Origin: Pseudomonas poae
GTDB lineage: Bacteria > Pseudomonadota > Gammaproteobacteria > Pseudomonadales > Pseudomonadaceae
Length of the DNA: 64,000 nucleotides
NCBI GenBank assembly: GCA_028869255.1
Contig: CP110972.1
Coordinates: 3,229,001-3,293,000 of the forward strand
Direction of reading: 5' to 3'
Shown: positions 26,740-36,935 of the stretch, piece by piece
Layout of the letters: each line of letters begins with the position of its first letter
Numbering within the stretch: position 1 is the stretch's first letter
Notes under the pieces: model-generated
Database searches by the model: none
What the model was told of the DNA's origin: nothing
Seen by the model: the letters and a program-made list of their open reading frames with translations, nothing else
Program-made: the position numbers and the translations under genes

Positions 26740-28028
26740 TGGGCACCTCCGGCCAACTGCGTGAGGGCTTTGGCGAAGAAGTCACGGCCGCCGAAGTTGC
26801 CCGATTTCAGGGCCAGTGCCAGCGGCTCGTCGCCACTGCTGACGGTGGCCGGCACGCCCGGGTCGATTTGCGCACCGATCTGCAGCAGGTTCACGCCGAG
26901 GGCCTTGACTACCGCCCCGGAGGTTTCGCCGCCGGCAATCACAAAGCGCCGCACGCCCTGCTGACGCAAGCCGGCAGCAATCGCGCCCAAGGCGTTCTCC
27001 ACCAGTGCCCCGGCGCGCTCGACACCCAGTTGTTGCTGCACTGCCTTGACCTCGGCCGAGGAACTGGTGGCGTAGATCAACACCGTACTCGCACTGCCTT
27101 GGGCAAAGGCCAGGGCCTGGGCCACCACCGGTTCACCGGCAGCCAGGGCCAATGGATCGAGGCGCAACGCCGGGCGCCCCGCTTCGCACCAGGCCGCAAC
27201 CTGGCCGAGGGTCGCCACCGACGCGCTGCCGGCCAGCACCACTTCACCTCCACGGATGGCAGGCAATGCCGCCGCATCGAAGTCGCGCAGCTTGCCGGCG
27301 CGGCGGAAATTGCCCGGCAGCCCCAGGGCCAGGCCCGAACCACCGGTGAGCAAAGGCAAGTCGGCACAGGCGCTGCCCAGGGTGTAGAGGTCCTGGTCGG
27401 ACAGCGCGTCGGCAATCGCAATCCCCACGCCTTGTTCACGCAGTTCGGCGATCTTTGCGCGTGTCGCTTCAACACCGGCGGCGATGCTGTCGTAACGCAG
27501 CAAACCGACCGGCAATGCGGTCTGGCTTTGCAGCACACGCACCAGGTTGGCGTCGCCCATCGGTGTCAGCGGGTGATTCTGCATGCCGGACTCGTTGAGC
27601 AACTGATCCTGCACAAACAGGTGGCCACGGAAAATCGTCCGGCCATTCTCCGGGAACGCCGGGCAGGCCAGGGTAAAATCGCTGCCCAACGCCTTTAGCA
27701 AGGCTTGGCTGACCTGGCCGATATTGCCGGCGGCGGTGGAGTCGAAGGTCGAGCAATATTTGAAGAAGATCTGCTCGCAGCCCTGCTCGCGCAACCAGTC
27801 GAGTGCCGCCAGGGATTCCTCGACGGCCTCCACAGCCGGGGTGGTGCGCGATTTGAGGGCGATGACAATCGCGTCCGCATCCAGCCCCGCCGCTACTTCG
27901 CGGCTGGGTATGCCAATGCTTTGCACGGTGCGCATGCCGCCGCGCACCAGCATGTTGGCGAGGTCGGTGGCACCGGTAAAATCGTCGGCGATGCAGCCCA
28001 GCAGCGGGCGCGTGGTGGCGTTAGTCAT
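26736..28028 (-). CDS. otnK: 3-oxo-tetronate kinase
   Basis: This 430-residue four-carbon acid-sugar kinase (DUF1537 family) phosphorylates 3-oxo-tetronate at C4. The N-terminal substrate domain has LLGCIADDFTGATDLANMLVRGGM and CPAFPENGRTIFRGHLFV; the C-terminal nucleotide domain has RFVIAGGETSGAVVKAL and PGVPATVSSGDEPLALALKSGNFGG. It starts 10 bases after the ltnD stop and overlaps otnC. Confidence 0.94.
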   Translation of the reverse strand: MTNATTRPLLGCIADDFTGATDLANMLVRGGMRTVQSIGIPSREVAAGLDADAIVIALKSRTTPAVEAVEESLAALDWLREQGCEQIFFKYCSTFDSTAAGNIGQVSQALLKALGSDFTLACPAFPENGRTIFRGHLFVQDQLLNESGMQNHPLTPMGDANLVRVLQSQTALPVGLLRYDSIAAGVEATRAKIAELREQGVGIAIADALSDQDLYTLGSACADLPLLTGGSGLALGLPGNFRRAGKLRDFDAAALPAIRGGEVVLAGSASVATLGQVAAWCEAGRPALRLDPLALAAGEPVVAQALAFAQGSASTVLIYATSSSAEVKAVQQQLGVERAGALVENALGAIAAGLRQQGVRRFVIAGGETSGAVVKALGVNLLQIGAQIDPGVPATVSSGDEPLALALKSGNFGGRDFFAKALTQLAGGAQ

Positions 28029-28038
28029 AAAACGTTCC

Positions 28039-28944
28039 TTACACAGGCTCGGGCTTGGCGGTCGGCAGGTCGATGCCCGGGAAAATCTTGATCACCGCCG
28101 AGTCATCCTCGCGGCCAAAACCGGCACTGGAAGCTTGCATGAACATCTGGTGCGCAGTGGCCGACAACGGCAGCGGGAATTTGCTCGCACGGGCGGTATC
28201 CAGCACCAGCCCCAGGTCCTTGACGAAAATATCCACCGCCGACAGCGGCGTGTAATCAGCCTTGAGAATGTGCGGCACGCGGTTTTCAAACATCCAGGAA
28301 TTGCCGGCGCTGTGGGTGATCACCTCGTACAAGGCATCGGCGTCCACCCCTTCGCGCAGGCCCAGGGCCATGGCTTCGGCGGAGGCCGCGATATGAACGC
28401 CGGCGAGCAGTTGGTTGATGATTTTGACTTTCGAACCCAGGCCATGCACGTCGCCCAGGCGATAGACCTTGCCCGCCATGCCGGCCAATACAGCCTCGGC
28501 CTTGGCGTAGGCGGCTTGCGGGCCGGAGGTCATCATGGTCATTTCGCCGGCTGCCGCCTTGGCCGCGCCGCCGGAGATCGGCGCATCCAGATACAGCAGG
28601 CCCTGCTCGGCCAGGCGCTGGCCCAGGTCCACGGCGTAGGTCGGTGCCACGGTGGCGCAGCCGATAACCAGGCTGCCGGGGCGCAATGCGCCAACCGCGC
28701 CACCTTCACCGAACAATACGGTTTCGGTCTGCTCGGCATTGACCACCACGGTGATGATCACATCACACGCATCGGCCATCAGCGCCGGTGACGCGCACGC
28801 CACCCCGCCTTCGCCCGCGAACTGCTGGGTAACGGCATCGCGCACATCGCAGGCGTGCACATTAAAGCCTGCACGCAACAACGAGCGGGCAATACCCAGC
28901 CCCATCGCGCCCAAACCAATTACACCGACATTCTTATTATTCAT
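28039..28944 (-). CDS. ltnD: L-threonate dehydrogenase
   Basis: This 301-residue beta-hydroxyacid dehydrogenase oxidises L-threonate to 2-oxo-tetronate. It shows the NAD-binding GVIGLGAMGLGIARSLLRAGF, DAPISGGAAKAAAGEMTMM substrate motif and the catalytic lysine region GLGSKVKIINQLLAGVHIA. As first gene of the ltnD-otnK-otnC-permease-otnI operon it is preceded by a TGGAG site. Specificity for L-threonate rather than D-erythronate follows from LtnD-type context and is inferred. Confidence 0.92.
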   Translation of the reverse strand: MNNKNVGVIGLGAMGLGIARSLLRAGFNVHACDVRDAVTQQFAGEGGVACASPALMADACDVIITVVVNAEQTETVLFGEGGAVGALRPGSLVIGCATVAPTYAVDLGQRLAEQGLLYLDAPISGGAAKAAAGEMTMMTSGPQAAYAKAEAVLAGMAGKVYRLGDVHGLGSKVKIINQLLAGVHIAASAEAMALGLREGVDADALYEVITHSAGNSWMFENRVPHILKADYTPLSAVDIFVKDLGLVLDTARASKFPLPLSATAHQMFMQASSAGFGREDDSAVIKIFPGIDLPTAKPEPV

Positions 28945-29148
28945 GGGGTACTCCAGGGGAAAACGGCGGCTGACGCCTCACCGGCGAGCCGCGTTGGAAT
29001 TGCAGTCGATCATCCACCAATGAACGGATTATGTGAAGTATTTTTTTGATTTAACATTTATTAACACGCACCCAACAAAATCCCGTTCGACACCCTTTAT
29101 CGCGTCGCCCCTGCGAACTCGTTTCCCGCTCTTGTGCTTTACGTATTA

Positions 29149-29158
29149 TGGTATACCA
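29149..29158. promoter_or_regulatory. Putative GntR operator TGGTATACCA upstream of the AA_synth operon
   Basis: The site is a perfect palindrome extending to ATGGTATACCAT (29148-29159). The same core recurs at 34531-34540 and, degenerately, twice at 35720-35744. The tGGT-AT-ACCa form suits a FadR-subfamily GntR protein, such as the one at 32755-33507. Confidence 0.6.
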
Positions 29159-29194
29159 TCATACGCAAACCACCCTCGTCAGACGGAGCAGCTC

Positions 29195-29785
29195 ATGAGT
29201 TTCGAAATCCGCAAGATCGTCAGCTACGTAGAAGAAACCTTTATCGAAGGCGGCAAAGCCTCCGACACCCCGGTAAAAATGGTCGGCCTGGCCGTGGTTC
29301 TGAAAAACCCTTGGCTGGGCCGTGGGTTCGTCGAAGACCTTAAACCGGAGATCCGCGCCAATTGCTCCGACCTCGGTGCACTGATGGTCGAACGCCTGGT
29401 GGGCATCATTGGCGGTGCCGAGAACATCCAAGCGTATGGCAAGGCCGCGGTGGTCGGCGCCGACGGCGAGATTGAACACGCGAGCGCAATCATCCATACC
29501 CTGCGCTTTGGCAATCACTACCGCGAAGCGGTCAAGGCCAAGAGCTACCTGAGCTTTACCAACAAGCGCGGCGGCCCGGGCACTTCGATCCAGGTCCCGA
29601 TGATGCACAAGGATGACGAGGGCCTGCGCTCGCACTACATCACCCTGGAAATGCAGATCGAAGATTCGCCGCGTGCCGACGAAATCGTCGTGGTGCTGGG
29701 TTGCGCCGATGGCGGTCGCCTGCACCCACGCATCGGCAACCGCTATATCGACCTGGAAGAGCTGGCGGCTGAAAAAGCCCAGTAA
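29195..29785 (+). CDS. AA_synth (DUF1185) family protein
   Basis: This 196-residue protein of the 'amino acid synthesis' family (PF06684) has no firmly established reaction. The sequence has KIVSYVEETFIEGG, NPWLGRGFVEDL, YGKAAVVGADGEIEHASAIIH and RGGPGTSIQVPMMHKDDE. Lack of a signal peptide suggests a cytoplasmic location. I chose the ATG at 29195 with ACGGAG 6 bases upstream; the frame further 5' overlaps the operator. It leads an operon with a hydrolase, an aldehyde dehydrogenase and a flavin reductase, so it is probably a catabolic enzyme for a nitrogen-containing compound. Confidence 0.85.
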   Translation: MSFEIRKIVSYVEETFIEGGKASDTPVKMVGLAVVLKNPWLGRGFVEDLKPEIRANCSDLGALMVERLVGIIGGAENIQAYGKAAVVGADGEIEHASAIIHTLRFGNHYREAVKAKSYLSFTNKRGGPGTSIQVPMMHKDDEGLRSHYITLEMQIEDSPRADEIVVVLGCADGGRLHPRIGNRYIDLEELAAEKAQ

Positions 29786-29824
29786 GCAAGATCGGCCACA
29801 ATAAAAAGCATGCAGGAGCGCTCC

Positions 29825-30658
29825 ATGATTCGGCTCACCGCTGAACGCACCCCGGCTGGCACCAGTTATCTGGCGACCGGCCAAGGCCAGCCTGTGGTTT
29901 TGATCCACGGCGTGGGCCTGAATAAAGAAATGTGGGGCGGGCAAGTCGTTGGCCTGGCCACGAATTACCGCGTGATCACCTATGACATGCTCGGCCATGG
30001 CGCAAGCCCGCGCCCGGCCGCCGGCACGCCGCTGCTGGGTTATGCCGACCAGTTGCTGGAACTGCTCGACCACCTGCAATTGCCTCACGCCACGGTGATC
30101 GGCTTTTCCATGGGCGGCCTGGTGGCGCGGGCGTTTGCCTTGCATTACCCGGAGCGCCTGCAGGGCCTGGTGGTGCTCAACAGTGTATTCAATCGCAGCC
30201 CGGAACAGCGCGCCGGGGTGATCGCACGCACCGCCCAGGCCGCCGAGCACGGGCCGGATGCGAATGCCGAAGCCGCACTGTCGCGCTGGTTCAGTCGCGA
30301 ATACCAGGCTGCCAACCCGGCGCAAATCGCCGCACTGCGTGAAACCCTGGCGGGTAACGACCCCCAGGGCTACCTCACCACGTATGAGCTGTTTGCGACC
30401 CAAGACATGTACCGCGCCGACGACCTCAAGGGGCTGCGCGTGCCCACCCTGGTCGCCACCGGCGAACTCGACCCGGGCTCGACCCCGGAAATGGCCCGGC
30501 AACTGGCCGATCGCATTCCCGGCGCGACCGTTGCGGTGCTGGCCGAGCAACGGCATATGATGCCGGTAGAATCGCCACGCCTGGTCAACCAGCTGCTGCT
30601 GGGGTTTCTTGACACGGTGTACGCCCAAAACAATCCAATCAAGGGGATCGTTGCATGA
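29825..30658 (+). CDS. Alpha/beta-fold hydrolase (RutD/PcaD-like)
   Basis: This 277-residue hydrolase has the oxyanion segment VVLIHGVGLNKEMW, nucleophile elbow GFSMGG (Ser near residue 97), acid residue in ATGELDPGSTPEMA and a C-terminal His in EQRHMMPVE. It resembles RutD and enol-lactonase types that open or hydrolyse small ring products. The start at 29825 has CAGGAG just upstream. Its stop overlaps the start of the aldehyde dehydrogenase gene by 4 bases. Confidence 0.88.
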   Translation: MIRLTAERTPAGTSYLATGQGQPVVLIHGVGLNKEMWGGQVVGLATNYRVITYDMLGHGASPRPAAGTPLLGYADQLLELLDHLQLPHATVIGFSMGGLVARAFALHYPERLQGLVVLNSVFNRSPEQRAGVIARTAQAAEHGPDANAEAALSRWFSREYQAANPAQIAALRETLAGNDPQGYLTTYELFATQDMYRADDLKGLRVPTLVATGELDPGSTPEMARQLADRIPGATVAVLAEQRHMMPVESPRLVNQLLLGFLDTVYAQNNPIKGIVA

Positions 30659-32135
30659 CACTCGCACGCTTCCAGATGTGCATCGGCGGTGAATGGGTCG
30701 ATGCCCTGTCCGGCAAGACTTTCGACAGCCTCAACCCGGCCCTGGCCGAACCCTGGGCGCAACTGCCCGACGCCGACGAAGCCGATGTGGAGCGTGCCGT
30801 GCAGGCTGCCCAAAGCGCTTTCGACAGCCCGGCTTGGCGTGGGCTCACCGCCACGGCGCGGGGCAAGTTACTGCGTCGCCTGGGTGACCTGATCGCCGAC
30901 AACAAGGAGCAATTGGCCCAGCTGGAAAGCCGCGACAACGGCAAGCTGATCCGCGAAACCCGTGGCCAGGTCAGCTACCTGCCCGAGTTCTTCCACTACA
31001 CCGCAGGCCTGGCCGACAAGCTCGAAGGCGGCACCCTGCCCTCGATAAGCCCGACCTGTTCGCCTACACCGTGCACGAAGCCATGGGCGTGGTCGCCGCA
31101 ATCATTCCGTGGAACAGCCCGCTGTACCTGACCGCGATCAAACTCGCGCCGGCGTTGGCGGCAGGCAATACCATCGTGATCAAGCCGTCGGAACACGCCT
31201 CGGCAACCATCCTTGAACTGGCGCGCCTGGCCCTCGAAGCCGGCATTCCACCGGGCGTGGTCAACGTGGTGACCGGCTACGGCCCGAGCACCGGCGCCGC
31301 CCTCACCCGCCACCCGCTGGTGCGCAAGATCGCCTTTACCGGCGGCGCGGCCACGGCTCGGCATGTGGTGCGCAGCAGCGCGGAGAATTTCGCCAAGCTG
31401 TCCCTGGAACTGGGCGGCAAGTCGCCGAATATCATTTTTGCCGACGCCGACCTCGACAGCGCCATCAACGGCGCAATCGCCGGGATCTACGCGGCGTCCG
31501 GGCAAAGCTGCGTCTCCGGCTCGCGCCTGCTGGTACAGGAAGAAATCTACGACGAATTCGTCGAGCGCCTGGTGGAACGCGCCCAGCGTATTCGCATCGG
31601 CAACCCACAGGACGACGCCAGCGAGATGGGCCCCATGGCCACCGCGCAGCAACTGGCCGTGGTCGAGGGCCTGGTGGCCGATGCCATCGCCGAAGGTGCA
31701 CGCCTGCGCACCGGGGGCAAGCGCCCGCAGAACCTCGGCGAAGGCTGGTTCTATGAGCCGACGCTGTTTGAGTGCGATCGCAACTCGATGAAGATCATGC
31801 AGGAAGAAGTGTTCGGCCCGGTGGCCTCGGTCATCCGCTTCAAAGACGAAGCCGAAGCGCTGGCCATCGCCAACGACTCGCAGTTCGGCCTTGCCGCCGG
31901 CATCTGGACCCGCGACCTCGGCCGCGCCCACCGCCTGGCCCGAGACGTGCGCTCGGGGATCATCTGGGTCAACACCTACCGCGCCGTGTCGGCCATGGCG
32001 CCTATCGGCGGCTTCAAGAACAGTGGCTACGGCCGCGAAAGCGGCATCGATTCGGTGCTGGCCTACACCGAGCTGAAAACGGTGTGGATCAACCTCTCCC
32101 AGGCGCCCATGCCTGATCCTTTTGTGATGCGTTAA
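30655..32135 (+). CDS. Aldehyde dehydrogenase, split by a one-base deletion
   Basis: An NAD(P)+ aldehyde dehydrogenase of about 493 residues if the frame is repaired. The first part runs through the LESRDNGKLIRETRGQ helix to EGGTLP; at 31039-31041 a C run lacks one base, and the second frame continues with AMGVVAAIIPWNSPLYL, SFAFTGGAATARH-type NAD site (IAFTGGAATARHV), catalytic Glu in LELGGKSPNIIF, catalytic Cys in ASGQSCVSGSRL, and EEVFGPVASVIRF. Both halves are highly conserved, which argues for a recent mutation or sequencing error. In the operon it would oxidise an aldehyde produced by the neighbouring enzymes. Confidence 0.85.
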
Positions 32136-32147
32136 GAGACCCCGACC

Positions 32148-32633
32148 ATGATCGAACCCGGCATTTACAAAGACGTCATGAGCTCCTTCCCTTCCGGCGT
32201 CACGGTGGTCACCACCCTCGACCCGGACGGTGGCATCGTCGGCATCACCGCCAGCGCGTTCAGCGCGCTGTCGATCGATCCGGCCCTGGTGCTGTTTTGC
32301 CCCAACTACGCCTCGGACACCTACCCGATCCTGCGCGACAGCAAGCGCTTTGCGATCCATTTGCTGTCAGCCGAGCAGACCGCCGAGGCCTACGCGTTCG
32401 CCGGCAAAGGCAAGGACAAGGCCAAGGGCATCGAGTGGCACTTGAGCGAACTGGGTAACCCGCTGCTGGCCAAGGCTACGGCGATTATCGAGTGCGAACT
32501 GTGGCGCGAATACGACGGCGGTGATCATGCGATCATCGTGGGCGCGGTGAAGAACCTGATCCTGCCCGCGCAGCCAGTCACGCCGATGATCTACCACAAG
32601 GGCAAGCTGGGCCCGCTGCCCACCCTGGCCTGA
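32148..32633 (+). CDS. Flavin reductase family protein (RutF/HpaC-like)
   Basis: This 161-residue split-barrel NAD(P)H:FMN/FAD oxidoreductase carries FPSGVTVVTTLDPDG, GITASAFSALSIDPALVLFC and ECELWREYDGGDHAIIVGAV with the conserved GDH motif. It usually supplies reduced flavin to a two-component monooxygenase. No monooxygenase gene lies in this operon, so its partner must be elsewhere or the enzyme acts alone. Confidence 0.9.
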   Translation: MIEPGIYKDVMSSFPSGVTVVTTLDPDGGIVGITASAFSALSIDPALVLFCPNYASDTYPILRDSKRFAIHLLSAEQTAEAYAFAGKGKDKAKGIEWHLSELGNPLLAKATAIIECELWREYDGGDHAIIVGAVKNLILPAQPVTPMIYHKGKLGPLPTLA

Positions 32634-32754
32634 GGCGCGCCGGGGGCAGGATGGGAGCCCGTGAGGGTTTGTCGCTTAAAGAACGCAGCATGATAAACTT
32701 CGGCATGATTTCGGCCCAGGCCCCCAGTTAACCGCTAAATTCAGAGCAGACCCC

Positions 32755-34073
<1,319 letters not shown>

Positions 34074-34097
34074 TCTGCAGGTCGAACCGATTCCAAA

Positions 34098-34184
34098 TGT
34101 GGGAGCTGGCTTGCCTGCGATGGCAACAACCGGGTTTGCCTGATGTACCCAGGTGCCTGCATCGCAGGCAAGCCAGCTCCCACA
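34098..34184. repeat. REP/REPIN palindrome (GTGGGAGCTGGCTTGC variant)
   Basis: TGTGGGAGCTGGCTTGCCTG and its complement enclose a spacer with CAGGCACC/GGTGCCTG-like pairing. It lies between the convergent NUDIX and DUF1330 genes. Confidence 0.88.
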
Positions 34185-34210
34185 GTTGAGCCAGGTTTGG
34201 CCGGCTAAAC

Positions 34211-34504
34211 CTACGGTGCCAGCCCTTCCACAATAATGATCTGCGCCACCCCCGCGCCTTCACGGTGCCCCTTCGCCTCCTGATATTCCACCGACTCATA
34301 ACAGGCCACTGCCTGCTCGTAGCTATCAAACTCGATTACAACATTGCGCTGCCGTGCGGGCTCGCCTTCCAGCGCCACGCTGCGCCCGCCCCTGGCCAGG
34401 AACCGCCCGCCGAACTTGGCAAACGCCGCCGGCGCACGTTGGGTGTACTGCGTGTATTGCTCTGCATCGGACACATCCACATGGGCAATCCAGTAAGCCT
34501 TCAT
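34211..34504 (-). CDS. DUF1330 domain-containing protein
   Basis: This 97-residue ferredoxin-like dimeric alpha/beta-barrel protein of the DUF1330 family shows KAYWIAHVDVSDAEQYTQY, FGGRFLARGGRSVALEG and RNVVIEFDSYEQAVACYESVEYQEAKGHR. Its function is unknown, but members often accompany oxidative catabolic operons. GAGGATG precedes the ATG at 34504; a longer frame upstream is antisense to ribB and spurious. It is divergent from ribB, with the shared operator at 34531-34540. Confidence 0.88.
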   Translation of the reverse strand: MKAYWIAHVDVSDAEQYTQYTQRAPAAFAKFGGRFLARGGRSVALEGEPARQRNVVIEFDSYEQAVACYESVEYQEAKGHREGAGVAQIIIVEGLAP

Positions 34505-34530
34505 CACGACATCCTCTTGCTTGATTTTTG

Positions 34531-34540
34531 TGGTATACCA
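34531..34540. promoter_or_regulatory. Putative GntR operator TGGTATACCA between DUF1330 and ribB
   Basis: The ten-base core is identical to 29149-29158 and is followed by TAATACA, like the ATCATACG after the first copy. It lies 33 bases before ribB and 27 before the DUF1330 start, so it could control both. Confidence 0.6.
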
Positions 34541-34573
34541 TAATACATACAACCAACAAAACGAGCACTCCAC

Positions 34574-35683
34574 ATGTCCTTCAACAGCATCGCAGACATC
34601 ATCGAAGACTACCGCCAAGGCAAGATGGTGCTCCTGGTGGACGACGAAGATCGGGAAAACGAAGGCGACCTGTTGCTGCCAGCAGCGTGCTGCACCGCCG
34701 AGACTATCAGCTTCATGGCCCGCGAAGCGCGTGGTTTGATCTGCCTGACCCTCACCGACGAACACTGCCAGCGCCTCGGCCTGGAACAGATGGTGCCGAG
34801 CAATGGCAGCGTGTTCAGCACCGCGTTTACTGTGTCTATCGAAGCGGCCAGCGGCGTGACCACCGGCATCTCCGCCGCCGACCGCGCACGCACGGTGGCG
34901 GCCGCCGTCGACCTCAACGCCGGCCCCGCCGACATTGTGCAACCGGGGCATATCTTCCCGTTGCGTGCCAAGGACGGTGGCGTGTTGACCCGCGCCGGCC
35001 ACACCGAAGCCGGTTGCGACCTGGCGCGCCTGGCCGGGCACACGCCGGCCTCGGTGATCGTCGAAGTGATGAACGATGACGGCACCATGGCCCGCCGCCC
35101 CGAGCTGGAGATCTTTGCGCGCAAGCACGGGATCAAGATCGGCACCATCGCCGACCTGATCCACTACCGCCTCAGCACCGAGCGCACGGTGGTGCGCATC
35201 GGCGAACGCGACTTACCCACGGTGCACGGCATGTTCCGCCTGATCACTTTTGAAGACCGCATCGACGGCGGCGTGCATATGGCGATGGTCATGGGCCAGT
35301 TGCGCCGCGACACACCGGCGCTGGTGCGCGTGCATGTGATCGACCCGCTGCGCGACCTGGTGGGCGCCGATTACAGCGGCCCGTCCAACTGGACACTGTG
35401 GGCCGCGTTGCAACGCGTGGCCGCCGAAGGCAGTGGCGTGGTGGTGGTGCTGGCCAACCATGAATCATCCCAGGCCCTGCTGGAACGGGTGCCGCAACTG
35501 ACCCAGACGCCGCGCCAGTTCAGCCGTTCGCAATCGCGGATTTATTCGGAAGTCGGCACCGGGGCGCAGATATTGCAGGACCTTGGCGTCGGCAAGCTGC
35601 GTCACCTCGGCCCGCCCCTGAAATATGCCGGGCTGACCGGCTATGACCTGGAGGTGGTCGAGAGCATTCCCTACACCGAATGA
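34574..35683 (+). CDS. ribB: 3,4-dihydroxy-2-butanone-4-phosphate synthase with degenerate GTP cyclohydrolase II domain (RibBX)
   Basis: This 369-residue protein has an N-terminal RibB domain that converts ribulose 5-phosphate for riboflavin synthesis, with intact VDDEDRENEGDLLLPA, GVTTGISAADR and GHTEAGCDL motifs. The C-terminal part (from about residue 205) has the RibA fold outline but lacks the zinc-binding cysteines: the expected CxTGD...CDC segment reads IDPLRDLVGADYSGPSN. GTP cyclohydrolase activity is therefore unlikely. It is probably a second RibB copy, expressed with the flavin reductase to meet flavin demand. Confidence 0.9.
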   Translation: MSFNSIADIIEDYRQGKMVLLVDDEDRENEGDLLLPAACCTAETISFMAREARGLICLTLTDEHCQRLGLEQMVPSNGSVFSTAFTVSIEAASGVTTGISAADRARTVAAAVDLNAGPADIVQPGHIFPLRAKDGGVLTRAGHTEAGCDLARLAGHTPASVIVEVMNDDGTMARRPELEIFARKHGIKIGTIADLIHYRLSTERTVVRIGERDLPTVHGMFRLITFEDRIDGGVHMAMVMGQLRRDTPALVRVHVIDPLRDLVGADYSGPSNWTLWAALQRVAAEGSGVVVVLANHESSQALLERVPQLTQTPRQFSRSQSRIYSEVGTGAQILQDLGVGKLRHLGPPLKYAGLTGYDLEVVESIPYTE

Positions 35684-35719
35684 TGGATAACCGGTAAGGC
35701 AAAATGCTTGCACAAAGTT

Positions 35720-35744
35720 TGGAATACCATAATATGATATTCCA
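35720..35744. promoter_or_regulatory. Double GntR-type site before the ABC importer operon
   Basis: TGGAATACCA (35720-35729) and TGATATTCCA (35735-35744) form an inverted pair related to TGGTATACCA. They lie about 165 bases before the binding-protein gene, in an A/T-rich promoter-like stretch. Confidence 0.5.
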
Positions 35745-35882
35745 TAGACCGAACGCTTTCGCCAAGTGCGCCCGCCAGGGATAGCACCAATAACAGCCCT
35801 TGGCACGGTCGCTCTTTGGGCCCCGATAAAAGGCCCCGTTGGACCTACTGCTCCCGATAGGCGGGCATTACCAAGCCCGCTC

Positions 35883-35890
35883 AATAACAA
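35883..35890 (+). promoter_or_regulatory. Crc/Hfq-type A-rich motif before the ABC binding protein
   Basis: AATAACAA (AAnAAnAA), continued by AACAAA, sits just 5' of the GAGGG ribosome-binding site of the solute-binding protein gene. A hairpin-rich leader (GGGCC...GGCCC and GCGGGC...GCCCGC) lies upstream. Confidence 0.45.
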
Positions 35891-35909
35891 AACAAATGAG
35901 GGCGTGAAA

Positions 35910-36935
35910 ATGGTGTTGAACAAACGTGCAACCGCGATGCTGTTCGCGGGTTTACTGGCCACGGCCACTCACGCGGCCCTGGCGGCCGAAAGCGTCAATT
36001 TCGTGAGCTGGGGCGGTAGCACCCAGGACGCGCAGAAGCAGGCGTGGGCCGATCCTTTCAGCAAGGCCAGCGGGATCACCGTGGTGCAGGACGGCCCCAC
36101 CGACTACGGCAAACTCAAAGCCATGGTCGAAAGCGGCAACGTGCAGTGGGACGTGGTGGATGTCGAGGCCGACTTCGCCTTGCGCGCCGCCGCCGAAGGC
36201 TTGCTCGAGCCCCTCGATTTCTCGGTGATCCAGCGCGACAAGATTGACCCACGGTTCGTCTCCGACCATGGCGTGGGCTCGTTCTTCTTCTCCTTCGTGC
36301 TCGGCTACAACGAAGGCAAGCTCGGCGCGTCAAAACCGCAGGACTGGACCGCGCTGTTCGACACCAAGACCTACCCCGGCAAACGTGCCCTCTACAAATG
36401 GCCAAGCCCCGGCGTGCTCGAACTGGCGCTGCTGGCCGACGGCGTCGCCGCCGACAAGCTCTACCCGCTGGACCTGGATCGCGCCTTCAAGAAGCTCGAC
36501 ACCATCAAGAAAGATATCGTCTGGTGGGGCGGCGGTGCGCAGTCGCAACAGCTGCTGGCCTCCGGCGAAGTCAGCATGGGCCAATTCTGGAACGGGCGCA
36601 TTCACGCCCTGCAGGAAGATGGTGCGCCAGTGGGCGTGAGCTGGAAGCAGAACCTGGTAATGGCCGATATCCTCGTCGTGCCTAAAGGCACCAAGAACAA
36701 AGCCGCGGCGATGAAGTTCCTCGCCAGTGCCAGCAGCGCCAAGGGCCAGGCGGATTTTTCCAACCTGACCGCCTATGCTCCAGTGAACATCGACAGCGTG
36801 CAGCGCCTGGATTCGGTCCTGGCGCCCAACCTGCCGACGGCGTACGCCAAGGACCAGATCACCCTCGATTTCGCCTACTGGGCCAAGAACGGCCCAGCCA
36901 TTGCGACACGGTGGAATGAATGGCTAGTCAAATGA
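35910..36935 (+). CDS. Polyamine-type ABC transporter solute-binding protein
   Basis: This 341-residue periplasmic binding protein of the PotD/PotF (family 1-like) group has a signal peptide ending near HAALAAES. Blocks include VNFVSWGGSTQDAQKQAW, WDVVDVEADFALRAAAEGLLEPLD, KRALYKWPSPGVLELALLADGV and SMGQFWNGRIHALQEDGAPVGV. The start at 35910 is supported by GAGGG and the signal peptide. Spermidine/putrescine-type importers also carry opines, GABA and other amines, so the ligand is open. It heads a four-gene operon. Confidence 0.9.
   Translation: MVLNKRATAMLFAGLLATATHAALAAESVNFVSWGGSTQDAQKQAWADPFSKASGITVVQDGPTDYGKLKAMVESGNVQWDVVDVEADFALRAAAEGLLEPLDFSVIQRDKIDPRFVSDHGVGSFFFSFVLGYNEGKLGASKPQDWTALFDTKTYPGKRALYKWPSPGVLELALLADGVAADKLYPLDLDRAFKKLDTIKKDIVWWGGGAQSQQLLASGEVSMGQFWNGRIHALQEDGAPVGVSWKQNLVMADILVVPKGTKNKAAAMKFLASASSAKGQADFSNLTAYAPVNIDSVQRLDSVLAPNLPTAYAKDQITLDFAYWAKNGPAIATRWNEWLVK

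Noticed and set aside
35790..35812. Sigma-54 promoter at TTGGCACGGTCGCTC before the importer operon
   Set aside because: The -24 GG element is good but the GC expected at -12 is absent (CT instead).
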